This document shows, one piece after another, positions 1 to 9,539 of a stretch of DNA of 64,000 nt. This DNA comes from an uncultured Prevotellaceae bacterium (GTDB taxonomy: Bacteria > Bacteroidota > Bacteroidia > Bacteroidales > Bacteroidaceae). The stretch is taken from the NCBI GenBank assembly GCA_946407895.1, contig CAMJQA010000007.1, positions 1-64,000 of the forward strand, in the 5' to 3' direction. Made by a program: the position numbers and the translations under genes. The number at the start of each line of letters is the position of its first letter. Position 1 is the first letter of the stretch. Below the pieces are notes generated by a model. The model made no database searches and was not told where the DNA came from. It was given only the letters and a program-made list of their open reading frames with translations.

Positions 1-162
1 ATATATGAATGAGAAAAGCGTTATGCGTCTTGAAGCCGTGTCGTTCTTTGTTTGTTCTTGTCTTCAGGCTTCTGTCAACCTTATTGACAAGGTGTCCATG
101 ACGGGCTTCGGCTCGGCATTGTCAGGACGGGGTCCTGCACTGCGCTCACCTTGCACCGTAAT
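1..162 (+). other. spacer upstream of 5S rRNA (23S-5S intergenic)
   Basis: This stretch shows no convincing coding sequence and no recognisable 23S 3' end. Because it directly precedes a 5S rRNA gene on the same strand, it is most simply the transcribed spacer between 23S (outside the window) and 5S. The assignment rests on position only. Confidence 0.5.
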
Positions 163-272
<110 letters not shown>

Positions 273-284
273 TTTTCAAGAAGG

Positions 285-325
285 GAAGCCCTTCAGTCGG
301 ACTCGACTGGAGGGCTTCTTCGTTT
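285..325 (+). terminator. intrinsic terminator of the rRNA operon
   Basis: GAAGCCC at 285-291 pairs with GGGCTTC at 312-318, with a further inner pairing of CAGTC with GACTG, followed by TTCGTTTAT. It lies 12 nt after the 5S gene. From here to 487 there is only G-rich low-complexity sequence, including a 9-bp repeat TTGGGACGG at 461-485, and no gene. Confidence 0.85.
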
Positions 326-487
326 ATAATCCGTTTTTATTCTACTTGCATCCTGCTTTCGCTGTTCCCAAGAATGTGGGATGGGGAAATTGTGGTAAAG
401 GGCGGGAATTGTTTGGGTGATTGAGAATATATAGGAGAAATTGGGAAAAGGATGGGAAGATTGGGACGGTTGGGACGGTTGGGGCTT

Positions 488-2386
488 TTAAGTAAGAGAA
501 ATGTCCTGATCGGTCATCGTAATTTCCTCTTTTGCCCGCATATAATCAATTACTTGCCGGAGTTTATATTGATTGATACCGTTAGTGTTTATATTGAATG
601 CCTTTTTCGGTCCGTCTTTTAACTGATTGATTATGTGTTGGCGTATGGCATGGAATTCATCTTCGGATATGTGATATGCCTTTTCTCTTTGACATACATC
701 ACATATACCGCAGTTATGAGTCTGATCCTCGCCAAAGTAGCTTAAGAGGAGCTTACTTCGGCATACTGTCTCCAGCGTGCAATACTTCTTAATGGCCTGT
801 AGCCTGTCTGCGTAATTCTGTCGCTGGTCATCATATACTTCTCTCGGCAGGATAATCTTTTCTGTTTCGACTCGTTTCATCTTGAAGGTTACAAGTGGAA
901 TCTTTTTCCGCGGTATATATTGTAATATACCTTTCTTGTTCATTCCTGTCAGCACATGGTAGATTGTTTCCATGTCGAGACCGGTCTCCTTGCAGATCAA
1001 ACTCTCGTCGAGATAGATATAATTGATGAAGATTCCTCCGTAATGGCGAAGCAAAGAGTTGATTATTGATTCTTCCTGACCGTTTACTATACGATACAAG
1101 TCATTTCGTGTGGCAATTATTTTCAGCCTGCTGTTTCCTTCTTCGGCGTCTGCGTATTCAATATATCCTGCCTTGTCCAGGAGGGTGAGTGCACTTCGTG
1201 CCATAATAGGATGGAAATGGAATATGCGACAGAATTCCTCAAGGTTAAATTCCCGCGTTACGTTTAATCCGTCTCCCACAGCAATCTGCAGATAGTCGCA
1301 GGCATTCTGATATAGTTTCTTTACGGTCTCTTTCTCTGGAAAGCGTTGTGTGAGTCTCCTACTGAATGATTGCATTTCCTTGCCGTCCATTACCATTATG
1401 GCATAGGACTTTTGGCCATCGCGTCCGGCTCGGCCGGCTTCCTGAAAATATTCTTCCAAAGAATCGGGGACGTCCATGTGAATGACTGTCCTGACATCGG
1501 GTTTATTGATGCCCATTCCAAATGCATTTGTTGCAATCATGATGCGTATTTCGCCACGCAGCCACTTGCTTTGCCTTTCGTCTTTTATTGAGTTCTGAAG
1601 CCCGGCGTGGTAGAAGGTTGATGAGAAACCTTCTTTGTTCAACTGCTCGGATAAGTCCTGGCAGTTTTGCCTGTTGCGTGTATAAATGATACTTGAACCT
1701 GGTATGCTATTCAGTATGCGGCATATCCCATTATATCTGAGGTCGGTCTTGTATATGAAATAGGCCAGATTGTTTCGTTCAAAGCTCATCCTGATGACAT
1801 TCTCCTTCCGGAAGAGTAATTGTTTCTGGATGTCTTTGGCCACCTTGGGCGTGGCAGTTGCTGTCAGGGCCAGAACGGGTACCTCGGGCTTTTCCTTTCT
1901 GATCTCTGCTATTTGCAGGTAGGAGGGTCGGAAATCATAGCCCCATTGGCAGATGCAATGTGCTTCGTCAACTGTGATGAAACTAATCCTCAGGTGACGG
2001 AGCTTGGTTAGGAATATGTCTGAGGACAGTCGCTCGGGTGATACGTAGAGGAACTTATATCCGCCCAAAATGCAGTTATCCAGGGCTATGATGTTTTCCT
2101 CTCTGCTTTGCCCGGAGAAAATGGCCGTGGCTTTAATACCCAGGTCTCTCAAAGCTTTGACCTGGTCCTTCATAAGTGCGATGAGGGGGGTAATAACAAT
2201 ACAGGTTCCGGGCATAGATAATGCCGGAACCTGAAATGTTATACTCTTACCGCCTCCAGTGGGCATCAGCCCTAGTGTATCTTTGCCGCTTCCAATGCTT
2301 TCAATGATGTCGCGCTGAATACCTCTGAAGTCGTCGTAGCCCCAGTATTGGTGCAGAATCTCTTTATATTTGTCTGCGCCGTTCAT
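488..2386 (-). CDS. recQ: ATP-dependent DNA helicase RecQ
   Basis: A 632-residue superfamily-2 3'-5' DNA helicase of recombination and repair. The Walker A motif MPTGGGKS is at about residues 41-48 and the DEAH box (VDEAHCICQWG) at about 139-149. The helicase C-terminal domain carries GMGINKPDVR and the arginine-finger region QEAGRAGRDG. The RecQ zinc-binding segment near 545-575 ends with CGICDVC. The C-terminal tail is short and shows no clear HRDC domain, as in many Bacteroidota RecQ proteins. It starts with ATG and overlaps the recJ stop by 4 bp (ATGA), so the two repair genes are translationally coupled. It is the last gene of the leftward pepP-C1 peptidase-recJ-recQ run. Confidence 0.95.
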   Translation of the reverse strand: MNGADKYKEILHQYWGYDDFRGIQRDIIESIGSGKDTLGLMPTGGGKSITFQVPALSMPGTCIVITPLIALMKDQVKALRDLGIKATAIFSGQSREENIIALDNCILGGYKFLYVSPERLSSDIFLTKLRHLRISFITVDEAHCICQWGYDFRPSYLQIAEIRKEKPEVPVLALTATATPKVAKDIQKQLLFRKENVIRMSFERNNLAYFIYKTDLRYNGICRILNSIPGSSIIYTRNRQNCQDLSEQLNKEGFSSTFYHAGLQNSIKDERQSKWLRGEIRIMIATNAFGMGINKPDVRTVIHMDVPDSLEEYFQEAGRAGRDGQKSYAIMVMDGKEMQSFSRRLTQRFPEKETVKKLYQNACDYLQIAVGDGLNVTREFNLEEFCRIFHFHPIMARSALTLLDKAGYIEYADAEEGNSRLKIIATRNDLYRIVNGQEESIINSLLRHYGGIFINYIYLDESLICKETGLDMETIYHVLTGMNKKGILQYIPRKKIPLVTFKMKRVETEKIILPREVYDDQRQNYADRLQAIKKYCTLETVCRSKLLLSYFGEDQTHNCGICDVCQREKAYHISEDEFHAIRQHIINQLKDGPKKAFNINTNGINQYKLRQVIDYMRAKEEITMTDQDISLT

Positions 2387-4107
2387 TCTTTCTCCGAAGG
2401 CTTGATGTCTTCTATCTGTAGCTGCACCTCGCCGCGTTTATGCGAATTTTCTTCGACATAGTAAACAATGTCGAAGGAATTTTTCGACTTGATGAATCTT
2501 GCTTGTGAACTCTGTCCGAAGGCAATGCCGTTCATGACGTTATTGCTCTTGCTGTCCACCAGTTCCAGTTTGATGTGCTCCTGATGACGTCCCACGACCC
2601 GGCTTGTGCCGAAGTCGTAGACTCGTTCGGTACAGAACAATGGTTTGGGGTTGTCTGGCCCGAAGGGATTGAAGCGCTTCAAGTCGTTGTGAAACTTATG
2701 CGTAATTTCCTTAAAATTTATCTTCGCGTTAATCTCCAGTAGAGAACTCGTCTGTTCTGGCAGTATGTTTTGGTCTACATATTCCTCGAAGCGGCGCTTA
2801 AACTCCGGCACGTTTTCCACCTTCATGCTAAGGCCGGCAGCATAGGTGTGTCCTCCGAAGTTATCCAGCAAATCCTCGCAACTCTCTATAGCCTTGTAAA
2901 CGTCAAAACCGGCAACTGAGCGGGCTGAGCCTGTGGCCATATCGTCAGTACGCGTAAGCACAACAGCTGGGCGCACGTATATCTCGGTCAGACGCGATGC
3001 TACGATGCCTATTACGCCCTTGTGCCATTCTTCATTGTATATGACGATGGCTTTATGTTCATGTTTGTGGTCAAGCCTCTCGACGATGCTGTTGGCTTCC
3101 TCAGTCATGACTTTGTCCAGGTCTTTCCTTTGCTCGTTGTATTGGTTTATCTGCTCAGCCTCGTTCCTTGCAGCCTTGTAGTTCTTCTCCACCAGCAGCG
3201 AGACGGCCACCTTGCCGTTGGTCATTCTTCCTGATGCATTGATGCGCGGACCTATCTTGAAGATGATGTCGCTGATGGTTATTTCCCTGTCAGTCAAGCC
3301 GCATACATCGATGATTGCCTTCACGCCGATGCTGGGATTTGTGTTTAGCTGTCTCAACCCGTGGTATGCCAATATGCGGTTCTCGCCCATGATGGGGACT
3401 ATGTCCGAGGCGATGCTAATGGCGCAAAGGTCAAGCAGGGGGATGAGTTGGGAGAATTCTATGCCATTGTTTATGGCAAAGGCTTGCATGAACTTAAATC
3501 CTACTCCGCATCCAGAGAGGTGCATATAGGGATAGGTGTTGTCCTCGCGTTTTGCGTTGAGGATAGCAACTGCCGGAGGCAGTACTTTGTCTGGAACGTG
3601 GTGGTCGCAGATGATGAAGTCTATTCCTTTCTTTTTGGCGTATGCAATTTCATCGATGGCCTTGATGCCGCAGTCCAGTACGATGATTAGCTTCACTCCT
3701 GTTTCTGCTGCATAGTCCACTCCTTTGTATGAAACTCCATAGCCCTCCTCGTTGCGGTCGGGGATATAGTAGTCTATGTTGGAATAATAGTGCTGGATGA
3801 ATTTATAGACCAAAGCCACAGCTGTGCATCCGTCAACGTCGTAGTCGCCATAGACGAGTATGCGTTCCTTGCGCCCCAATGCTTCGTTTAGCCTATTGAC
3901 GGCAATGTCCATATCCTTGAACAGGAAGGGATCGAGCAGGTGTATCAGCTGTGGTCTGAAGAACTTTTTGGCTTCCTCTGGAGTATGAATGTCGCGGTCA
4001 ACGAGCAGCTTGCCTAAGACTGGGCTTATGCCCAGAGCCTTAGACAGCTCGTTTGCCTGCTCCAGCTGCTCTGGAGTTGGCTGCTCATAACTCCATTTGT
4101 TGTTCAT
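2383..4107 (-). CDS. recJ: single-stranded-DNA-specific exonuclease RecJ
   Basis: About 574 residues, the normal size for RecJ, a 5'-3' single-strand DNA exonuclease of the DHH phosphoesterase superfamily that works with RecQ in the RecFOR pathway. Visible motifs are DYDVDG (about residue 88), LDCG (about 145), CDHHVPD (about 167) and, in the DHHA1 part, FGGHTYAAGL. A TTG lies three codons upstream; the ATG giving MNNKWSYEQ is preferred. The stop overlaps recQ by 4 bp and the gene begins only 18 bp after the upstream peptidase gene, so it is probably co-transcribed from the pepP promoter. Confidence 0.95.
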   Translation of the reverse strand: MNNKWSYEQPTPEQLEQANELSKALGISPVLGKLLVDRDIHTPEEAKKFFRPQLIHLLDPFLFKDMDIAVNRLNEALGRKERILVYGDYDVDGCTAVALVYKFIQHYYSNIDYYIPDRNEEGYGVSYKGVDYAAETGVKLIIVLDCGIKAIDEIAYAKKKGIDFIICDHHVPDKVLPPAVAILNAKREDNTYPYMHLSGCGVGFKFMQAFAINNGIEFSQLIPLLDLCAISIASDIVPIMGENRILAYHGLRQLNTNPSIGVKAIIDVCGLTDREITISDIIFKIGPRINASGRMTNGKVAVSLLVEKNYKAARNEAEQINQYNEQRKDLDKVMTEEANSIVERLDHKHEHKAIVIYNEEWHKGVIGIVASRLTEIYVRPAVVLTRTDDMATGSARSVAGFDVYKAIESCEDLLDNFGGHTYAAGLSMKVENVPEFKRRFEEYVDQNILPEQTSSLLEINAKINFKEITHKFHNDLKRFNPFGPDNPKPLFCTERVYDFGTSRVVGRHQEHIKLELVDSKSNNVMNGIAFGQSSQARFIKSKNSFDIVYYVEENSHKRGEVQLQIEDIKPSEKE

Positions 4108-4125
4108 TTGATTCAATGTAGGTTT

Positions 4126-5337
4126 TTATATTCCCAGCTTTTTGCGAATGTCTGTTGGAATGGCGTTCTTGTTGATGAGGAAGTCCATTGTGTTGGCTGC
4201 GATGAAGGCCTTGGTCATATACCAGATGCCCTTGTACTCGCCTGTCTCGCCCCACGAGTTCTTAACCATGTAGTATTCCTTGCCGTTTTGATCCTTGGCT
4301 ATGCCATAGATGAGCATGCCGTGGTCGTCGGTCAGTTCCCAGTTGTCGAAGCGTTCCTGGCGCAGTTCCTGAGTGGGTACTATCTCGGGTACGTTTACGC
4401 CCAGTGAGTCTATGATATTGCGGCGCTTCTCGGGCGAGAGCTTGAGCCATCGGGCAGCATCGCTGCCGGCCAGGTCTTTGGCTGCAGTACCGTCGATTGC
4501 GTATGCCAGGCCCTGGCGGGTGAAGCCTTCTTCCGATACGTCGCCGCCCCATGCCACGGTGTAGCCCTGCTCTACAGCATTGTCAATCACTTTCATCATT
4601 TCGTCCATAGGCAGGTTATAGCTCTGCGGGAAGCGCCAGTTGTCTTGAACCTCCACGGCGAAGCTGGTGTAGAAGGGGTGGTGTGTGTAGCTGGTGATAC
4701 TCACATAGTCGTCGAGGTTGATGCCCAGGCTCTTCACGAAGGTCTTCGGTGTATAGGTCTTTCCCTCAAAGGTGAACTCCTCGGGGCACTTGCCCAGGTA
4801 TGCGTCCAGTATGCCCTGGAAGCCAACCTTCCACTGGTTGCTTATCTTCTTGGCCTTGTTGGTGGCAATGGCATTCACGTAGGGCTCCAGCAGGCTGAAG
4901 AACTCGTTGAAGTTGTTCAGCGAGTCGCCGTAGAGCGAGCCGGGGAAGGGCATGGTGCCCTCGGGGCATACACCGTGTGTCTTCAGCGTCTGCAGCACGT
5001 CCTCGGCCGAGCCGCCCTGTGCAAACTGGCAGTCGCCATGGAAGCGTACCACCTGGATGGCGCGTTCCATGTACGTCTTGTTGCATACGAACGATTCGCA
5101 AAGGTCGTACTCCTTGCCCGTGGCCTTCAGTATCTCGGCCTCGAAGTAGGAGAGGGTAGAGTAGTTCCAGCACGTGCCGCTCCGGCTCTGGTCCTTGATG
5201 CTGGTAATCTTGTTCTCCTTTACGGTCGTGAAGACGGGTTTGTTCTTGTTCTTCTCTTCAGCCTGTTTCTTAGGCTTTGCTGCGCCGGCAGTCATCATGC
5301 ATAGTACTGCTGCGGCGAAAAGGATTACTTTCTTCAT
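4126..5337 (-). CDS. secreted C1-family cysteine peptidase (bleomycin hydrolase / aminopeptidase C type)
   Basis: A 403-residue papain-like cysteine aminopeptidase. Residues 1-20 form a Sec signal peptide ending near AGAAKP. The catalytic cysteine lies in DQSRSGTCWNYS (Cys about 56), the histidine in TDDHGMLIYG (about 340) and the asparagine in VKNSWG, in the order typical of the C1B bleomycin hydrolase/PepC family. Cytoplasmic PepC enzymes lack a signal peptide, so this periplasmic or surface variant probably trims peptides taken from outside, consistent with the neighbouring Xaa-Pro aminopeptidase gene 19 bp upstream. Family confident; exact specificity unknown. Confidence 0.9.
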   Translation of the reverse strand: MKKVILFAAAVLCMMTAGAAKPKKQAEEKNKNKPVFTTVKENKITSIKDQSRSGTCWNYSTLSYFEAEILKATGKEYDLCESFVCNKTYMERAIQVVRFHGDCQFAQGGSAEDVLQTLKTHGVCPEGTMPFPGSLYGDSLNNFNEFFSLLEPYVNAIATNKAKKISNQWKVGFQGILDAYLGKCPEEFTFEGKTYTPKTFVKSLGINLDDYVSITSYTHHPFYTSFAVEVQDNWRFPQSYNLPMDEMMKVIDNAVEQGYTVAWGGDVSEEGFTRQGLAYAIDGTAAKDLAGSDAARWLKLSPEKRRNIIDSLGVNVPEIVPTQELRQERFDNWELTDDHGMLIYGIAKDQNGKEYYMVKNSWGETGEYKGIWYMTKAFIAANTMDFLINKNAIPTDIRKKLGI

Positions 5338-5356
5338 TGTATATTTAATTTTGAAT

Positions 5357-6742
5357 TTATTTTTCTATGTCGTTTATGTGGTACGGTATGCGCTCCTTCC
5401 CGAGGAACCGGCAGCCATCGTGGGTGATGAGGATGTCGTCCTCGATGCGTATGCCGCCGAAGTCCTTGTAAGTCTCCAGCAGCTCGAAGTTCAGGAATTC
5501 TGCGCAATGGCCTGTTGAGCGCCATTCGTCGATGAGCGCAGGTATGAAGTAGATGCCTGGCTCGTCGCTCATTACCCAGCCCTCCTGCAGGCGTCGCCCG
5601 CAGCGTAGGCAGTTGGTGCCGAACTGCTCCAGGTTGGGGCGCACTTCGTCATCGAAGCCTACGTAGATTTGTCCCAGGCCCTCCATGTCGTGTACGTCCA
5701 TTCCCATCATGTGCCCCAGGCCGTGAGGCATGAACATGGCATGGGCTCCGGCGCGTACGGCTTCCTCGGTGTCGCCCTTCATCAGGCCCAGTTCCTTCAG
5801 CCGGTCGGTCATCATGCGGCATACGTCCATGTGAACGTCGAGCCACTTTACGCCAGGCTTGGCCACTTTGAGCGTATAGTCGTGGCAGTCCTCCACGATG
5901 CTGTACAACTCGCGCTGGCGCTGTGTGAAGCGTCCGCTTACGGGTGTGGTTCGCGTATGGTCGCTGCAATAGTTCTCGTTCGTTTCAGCTCCTGCGTCGC
6001 AGAGCATCAGCCGGCCTGCTTCGAGTGGCCTCGGGCTTGGGTTGCCGTGCATAATCTCGCCGTGCATAGTCACGATAGGTGGGAAGGAAACCATGCAGCC
6101 CCGGCTGCTGGCGATTCCGCTGATGACGCCACCGATGTACTGCTCAGTAACGCCCGGCTTGCAGAGCCGCTGGGCTGTGGTGTGCATCTCATATCCGATG
6201 GCACAGGCGCGTTCTATTTCCTCAATCTCCTCGGCCGACTTCACGGCGCGCTGGTCGATGACGGCCATGATGAGTTCCAGCGAGGCGGCTTCGCGCTGCC
6301 TGGAGGGATGGATGCCCGTCAGGTCCATGAGCTGGATCATCAGGTCGTGCCGGTAAGGGGGCAGGAAGTGTATGCGCCGCCCCTGCCTCATGGCTTTCTG
6401 TACCAGCTGGGATAATTGGTTCATCGGTCCGCTGTTATCCACTCCGCTCTGTGCTGCCATATCGGCAACGCTATCCACCTGTCCAAACCATACGATGTCT
6501 TCAATGTCGATGTCGTTGCCCAGCAGGTATTCGCGTCCCTCGTCAAGGTCCAGCACGCCTGCCAGTCCCTCGCGGTGCTGGCCGAAGTAATAGAGGAATG
6601 TACTGTCCTGGCGGAACTTGTAGGTATTCGACGGATAGTTGGCTGGCGACTCGTTGTTGCCAAACAATACTATGAGGCCCGACTTCACGCGTTCGCGAAG
6701 CTTTTGTCGGCGCCCAATATATGTCATTTTATCAAAAAGCAT
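5357..6742 (-). CDS. pepP: Xaa-Pro aminopeptidase (aminopeptidase P, M24B)
   Basis: About 461 residues with an N-terminal AMP_N domain and a C-terminal pita-bread metallopeptidase domain. The metal-ligand segments are visible: LCDAGAE (Asp), SDHTRTTP (Asp), HGLGHMMGMDVHD (His), DEPGIYF (Glu) and RIEDD (Glu). It removes N-terminal residues preceding proline. The reading frame stays open for about 93 codons further upstream, but that part is low-complexity and includes a 21-bp tandem repeat, and a Bacteroidota promoter box sits just upstream of the ATG chosen here. A second in-frame ATG (6727) is possible. First gene of the pepP-peptidase-recJ-recQ run. Confidence 0.93.
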   Translation of the reverse strand: MLFDKMTYIGRRQKLRERVKSGLIVLFGNNESPANYPSNTYKFRQDSTFLYYFGQHREGLAGVLDLDEGREYLLGNDIDIEDIVWFGQVDSVADMAAQSGVDNSGPMNQLSQLVQKAMRQGRRIHFLPPYRHDLMIQLMDLTGIHPSRQREAASLELIMAVIDQRAVKSAEEIEEIERACAIGYEMHTTAQRLCKPGVTEQYIGGVISGIASSRGCMVSFPPIVTMHGEIMHGNPSPRPLEAGRLMLCDAGAETNENYCSDHTRTTPVSGRFTQRQRELYSIVEDCHDYTLKVAKPGVKWLDVHMDVCRMMTDRLKELGLMKGDTEEAVRAGAHAMFMPHGLGHMMGMDVHDMEGLGQIYVGFDDEVRPNLEQFGTNCLRCGRRLQEGWVMSDEPGIYFIPALIDEWRSTGHCAEFLNFELLETYKDFGGIRIEDDILITHDGCRFLGKERIPYHINDIEK

Positions 6743-6765
6743 ACCTAATTTATTATAATTTGCCG

Positions 6766-6773
6766 CAAAGATA
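6766..6773 (-). promoter_or_regulatory. promoter -7 box of pepP operon
   Basis: TATCTTTG on the minus strand matches the Bacteroidota -7 consensus TAnnTTTG and is followed by GC. It lies 24 bp upstream of the pepP ATG, which fixes the start. No clear TTTG -33 element is present. Confidence 0.7.
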
Positions 6774-6881
6774 GTAAAAAAAATCGAAAAATTCGCACTT
6801 TTAGGCTGTTTTTTTGCATTTACCCCAATAAAAATGTTACTCTTCCTTTGGAAGAATTTTCCGCTCCGCGGTTCTATTTTC

Positions 6882-6961
6882 CGTTCAAAGACCTGAAACG
6901 TACGTTCAAGGACCTGAAACATACGTTCAAAGACCTGAAACATACGTTCAAGGTCTTTGAA
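6882..6961. repeat. 21-bp tandem array closed by an inverted copy
   Basis: CGTTCAA begins at 6882, 6903, 6924 and 6945, an exact 21-bp period, each followed by (A/G)GACCTGAAAC in the first three units. The last unit runs into GGTCTTTGAA (6952-6961), the exact inverse of TTCAAAGACC at 6884-6893, and TTCTATTTTCC / AATAGAAAA flank the array as imperfect inverted sequence. It lies between the lptB stop and the pepP promoter. Confidence 0.9.
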
Positions 6962-7029
6962 TAGAAAATTATACGGGGGGGGGGAAGAAAAATACTCCGT
7001 GTTTTTAGCCCGCGCGATCAAGGAATGAG

Positions 7030-7914
7030 CTATTGCTGTTTGGCCTGTATTGCAGCATCTTCGGCACTGCGTTCTTCGTCCATCTTCTGGAAATCCTTCA
7101 TGCGCAGGACGAAACTGTGGGTCAGGTACTTGTCGAGCACAACGGGATTGACCGATAGTTCTTGCGGGGTGCCGTGGAAGAGAATCTGCCCCTCGAAAAG
7201 CAGATATGCGCGGTCGGTAATGCAGAGCGTCTCCTCCACGTTATGGTCGGTAATGAGCACGCCGATGTTGCGCTGCTTCAGCTTCCAAACGATATACTGT
7301 ATATCCTCTACGGCTATGGGGTCAACGCCGGCAAAAGGCTCGTCGAGCATGATGAACTTCGGCTCGATGGCCAGGCAGCGGGCTATTTCGGTTCTTCGGC
7401 GCTCGCCGCCTGAGAGCTGGTCGCCCAAATTCTTGCGTACTTTCTGCAGGCGGAATTCGCTGATGAGTGATTCCAGCTTCCAGCGGCGGTATTCCTTGAG
7501 AGTGCCCTCAAAGTAATCAGGCTTGGGCCTCATTTCCAATACGCTTGATATATTGTCCTCCACGCTCATCTTGCGGAAAACGCTTGCCTCCTGCGCCAGA
7601 TATCCTATGCCTCGGCGCGCGCGCTGATATACGGGCAGCTTCGTAATCTCCTCGCCGCCCAGGAAGATATGTCCGGCATTGGGAATCACAAGTCCGGTGG
7701 TCATGTAGAAAGAGGTTGTCTTGCCTGCCCCGTTAGGGCCCAGCAAGCCTACGATCTCGCCTTGGTGAACATCGAATGTAACGTTGTTCACAACAGTTCT
7801 CTTTCCATAGATCTTCACTAACCCTTCGCTGCGCAGTTCCAGTCGGGTTTGTGGCTGCTGCGTAGGTTCGTTTTCCGTCGTTTGCTGTATTATTTTCTCT
7901 TCTGTCTCGTCCAT
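7030..7914 (-). CDS. lptB: LPS export ABC transporter ATP-binding protein LptB
   Basis: A 294-residue ABC ATPase that powers lipopolysaccharide extraction from the inner membrane with LptFG. After a non-conserved N-terminal extension of about 25 residues come Walker [10 protein letters not shown], the Q-loop, the signature [10 protein letters not shown], Walker [11 protein letters not shown] and the H-loop LITDHNVEE. The sequence [13 protein letters not shown] is typical of LptB. The C-terminal tail (about 40 residues past the ATPase core) is hydrophilic. The gene stands alone with its own promoter, divergent from mlaEF, so both envelope-lipid transport systems share a promoter region. Confidence 0.95.
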   Translation of the reverse strand: MDETEEKIIQQTTENEPTQQPQTRLELRSEGLVKIYGKRTVVNNVTFDVHQGEIVGLLGPNGAGKTTSFYMTTGLVIPNAGHIFLGGEEITKLPVYQRARRGIGYLAQEASVFRKMSVEDNISSVLEMRPKPDYFEGTLKEYRRWKLESLISEFRLQKVRKNLGDQLSGGERRRTEIARCLAIEPKFIMLDEPFAGVDPIAVEDIQYIVWKLKQRNIGVLITDHNVEETLCITDRAYLLFEGQILFHGTPQELSVNPVVLDKYLTHSFVLRMKDFQKMDEERSAEDAAIQAKQQ

Positions 7915-7933
7915 TAGTTCTCCATTTTGTCTG

Positions 7934-7941
7934 CAAAAATA
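7934..7941 (-). promoter_or_regulatory. promoter -7 box of lptB
   Basis: TATTTTTG on the minus strand followed by CAG, 20 bp upstream of the lptB ATG, matches TAnnTTTG. Confidence 0.7.
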
Positions 7942-7994
7942 CGAAAAAACGTAAAAACCTCCGCCTCTTCCACCGTTTTTTACAAGAAAAGTTG

Positions 7995-8002
7995 TACTTT
8001 TG
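7995..8002 (+). promoter_or_regulatory. promoter -7 box of mlaE-mlaF
   Basis: TACTTTTG matches TAnnTTTG and lies 23 bp upstream of the ATG at 8025. An upstream codon at 7992 would overlap this box, so it is not used as the start. Confidence 0.65.
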
Positions 8003-8024
8003 TACTCGGTTTGACAATATAGGT

Positions 8025-8768
8025 ATGTTTATTCTGGAAGGACTTGCCTCCTTTGGGCGTTATTTGGAGTTGATGGGCCGCACATTCAGTGTGCCTGAGC
8101 GCTGGCGTATGTTCATGAAGCAATATGTAAAGGAAATGATTCAGCTGGGCGTGGATTCCATCGGCATCGTACTACTGATATCATTTTTCATCGGCGCCGT
8201 GATTTGCATTCAGATTAAGCTGAATATACAGAGCCCGTGGATGCCCACCTTCACTACAGGCTATACTACGCGTGAAATTATGCTCCTCGAGTTCTCGAGC
8301 AGCATCATGTGCCTGATACTCTCAGGCAAAGTAGGCAGCAATATAGCTTCTGAGATAGGAACTATGCGCGTTACCCAGCAGATAGATGCCCTGGAAATTA
8401 TGGGCGTCAACTCGGCCTCGTTCCTTATATTGCCTAAAATCATAGGCATGGTTACGATGATTCCCTTCCTGGTCATTTTCAGCATCGCAACAGGCTTCAT
8501 CGGTGCGTATGCCACGTCGCTCCTGGGCGTCATTACGATAGATGACCTGACGGTTGGCCTTCAGCATGCCTTCAACCAGTGGTACGTCTGGATGTCCATC
8601 ATCAAGAGCCTCTTCTTCGCTTTCATCATAGCCAGCGTGAGTTCATACTACGGCTATACCGTCGAGGGCGGTTCGTTCGATGTCGGCAAGGCCAGCACGA
8701 ATGCCGTAGTTCGCAGCAGTACGCTCATCCTTTTTGCAGACCTTTTTCTCACTCCATTGTTGTCATGA
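8025..8768 (+). CDS. mlaE: MlaE-family ABC transporter permease
   Basis: About 247 residues of the MlaE permease family, which moves phospholipids between inner and outer membrane to keep outer-membrane asymmetry. Hydrophobic segments include the stretches around [39 protein letters not shown] and the C-terminal [15 protein letters not shown]. The conserved ELSSSIM-like region appears as LEFSSSIM. The stop overlaps the next start (ATGA), so the permease and its ATPase are coupled. No mlaD-like substrate-binding gene follows here; it must lie elsewhere. Confidence 0.92.
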   Translation: MFILEGLASFGRYLELMGRTFSVPERWRMFMKQYVKEMIQLGVDSIGIVLLISFFIGAVICIQIKLNIQSPWMPTFTTGYTTREIMLLEFSSSIMCLILSGKVGSNIASEIGTMRVTQQIDALEIMGVNSASFLILPKIIGMVTMIPFLVIFSIATGFIGAYATSLLGVITIDDLTVGLQHAFNQWYVWMSIIKSLFFAFIIASVSSYYGYTVEGGSFDVGKASTNAVVRSSTLILFADLFLTPLLS

Positions 8769-9523
8769 TAGAACTGAAGCATTTATATAAATCATTTGAG
8801 GACAAGGATGTCTTATGCGATATCAATGCCGTCTTCGATAAGGGCAAGACAAACTTGATTATAGGACAGAGTGGCAGCGGAAAGACTGTGCTGATGAAGA
8901 ACATTGTTGGCCTGCTTCAGCCAACAAGCGGACAGATTCTTTATGATGGGCGCGATTTCGTAAAGATGTCAAAGCGCGAGCGTGTAATGATAAGGCGCGA
9001 AATGGGCATGATATTTCAGAGTGCCGCTCTTTTTGACTCCATGTCTGTGCTGGAGAACGTGATGTTTCCCCTTGATATGTTCTCAAATGATAATGAGGCC
9101 GATCGCATACGGCGTGCAAAATTCTGTCTGGAACGTGTAAATCTTCAGGGGGCGGAAGATAAATTCCCGGGAGAGATAAGTGGCGGAATGCAGAAGCGCG
9201 TTGCCATTGCGCGTGCTATAGCCCTTAAGCCACAGTATCTGTTCTGTGATGAGCCAAACTCGGGTTTGGACCCCCAAACGAGTCTTGTAATAGATGAGCT
9301 CATTCATGATATTACAGTTGAATATAAAATGACCACAATTATAAATACTCATGATATGAACTCCGTAATGGGTATTGGCGAGAATATAATCTTCATTTGC
9401 GACGGCAGAAAGGAGTGGCAAGGAGCTAAGGAGGAAATCATGACTAGTACAAATGAGAAACTGAACTCCTTCATATTTGCCAGCGACCTGTTTCGGAAGG
9501 TTAAGGAAGTTCAGGAACATTGA
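8765..9523 (+). CDS. mlaF: MlaF-family ABC transporter ATP-binding protein
   Basis: About 252 residues: the ATPase partner of the MlaE permease. Walker A is GQSGSGKT, the signature ISGGMQKRVAIARA (the GGM variant usual in MlaF), Walker B LFCDEPNSGLDP, and H-loop NTHDMNSV. The ATG at 8765 overlaps the mlaE stop; the open frame extends upstream inside mlaE but that part is a frame shadow. A perfect hairpin terminator follows 18 bp after the stop. Confidence 0.94.
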   Translation: MIELKHLYKSFEDKDVLCDINAVFDKGKTNLIIGQSGSGKTVLMKNIVGLLQPTSGQILYDGRDFVKMSKRERVMIRREMGMIFQSAALFDSMSVLENVMFPLDMFSNDNEADRIRRAKFCLERVNLQGAEDKFPGEISGGMQKRVAIARAIALKPQYLFCDEPNSGLDPQTSLVIDELIHDITVEYKMTTIINTHDMNSVMGIGENIIFICDGRKEWQGAKEEIMTSTNEKLNSFIFASDLFRKVKEVQEH

Positions 9524-9539
9524 CGCCCTCTGTATAAGT

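Noticed and set aside
1-162. 3' end of 23S rRNA
   Set aside because: No recognisable conserved 23S terminal sequence; better read as spacer.
6743-7021. N-terminal 93-residue extension of the Xaa-Pro aminopeptidase frame with a repeated FQVFER-like peptide
   Set aside because: The peptide repeat is the translation of the 21-bp DNA array, and a promoter -7 box lies between it and the conserved start, so it is untranslated.
8579-8764. upstream extension of the mlaF frame
   Set aside because: It lies inside mlaE in another frame; the ABC domain begins at the ATG that overlaps the mlaE stop.
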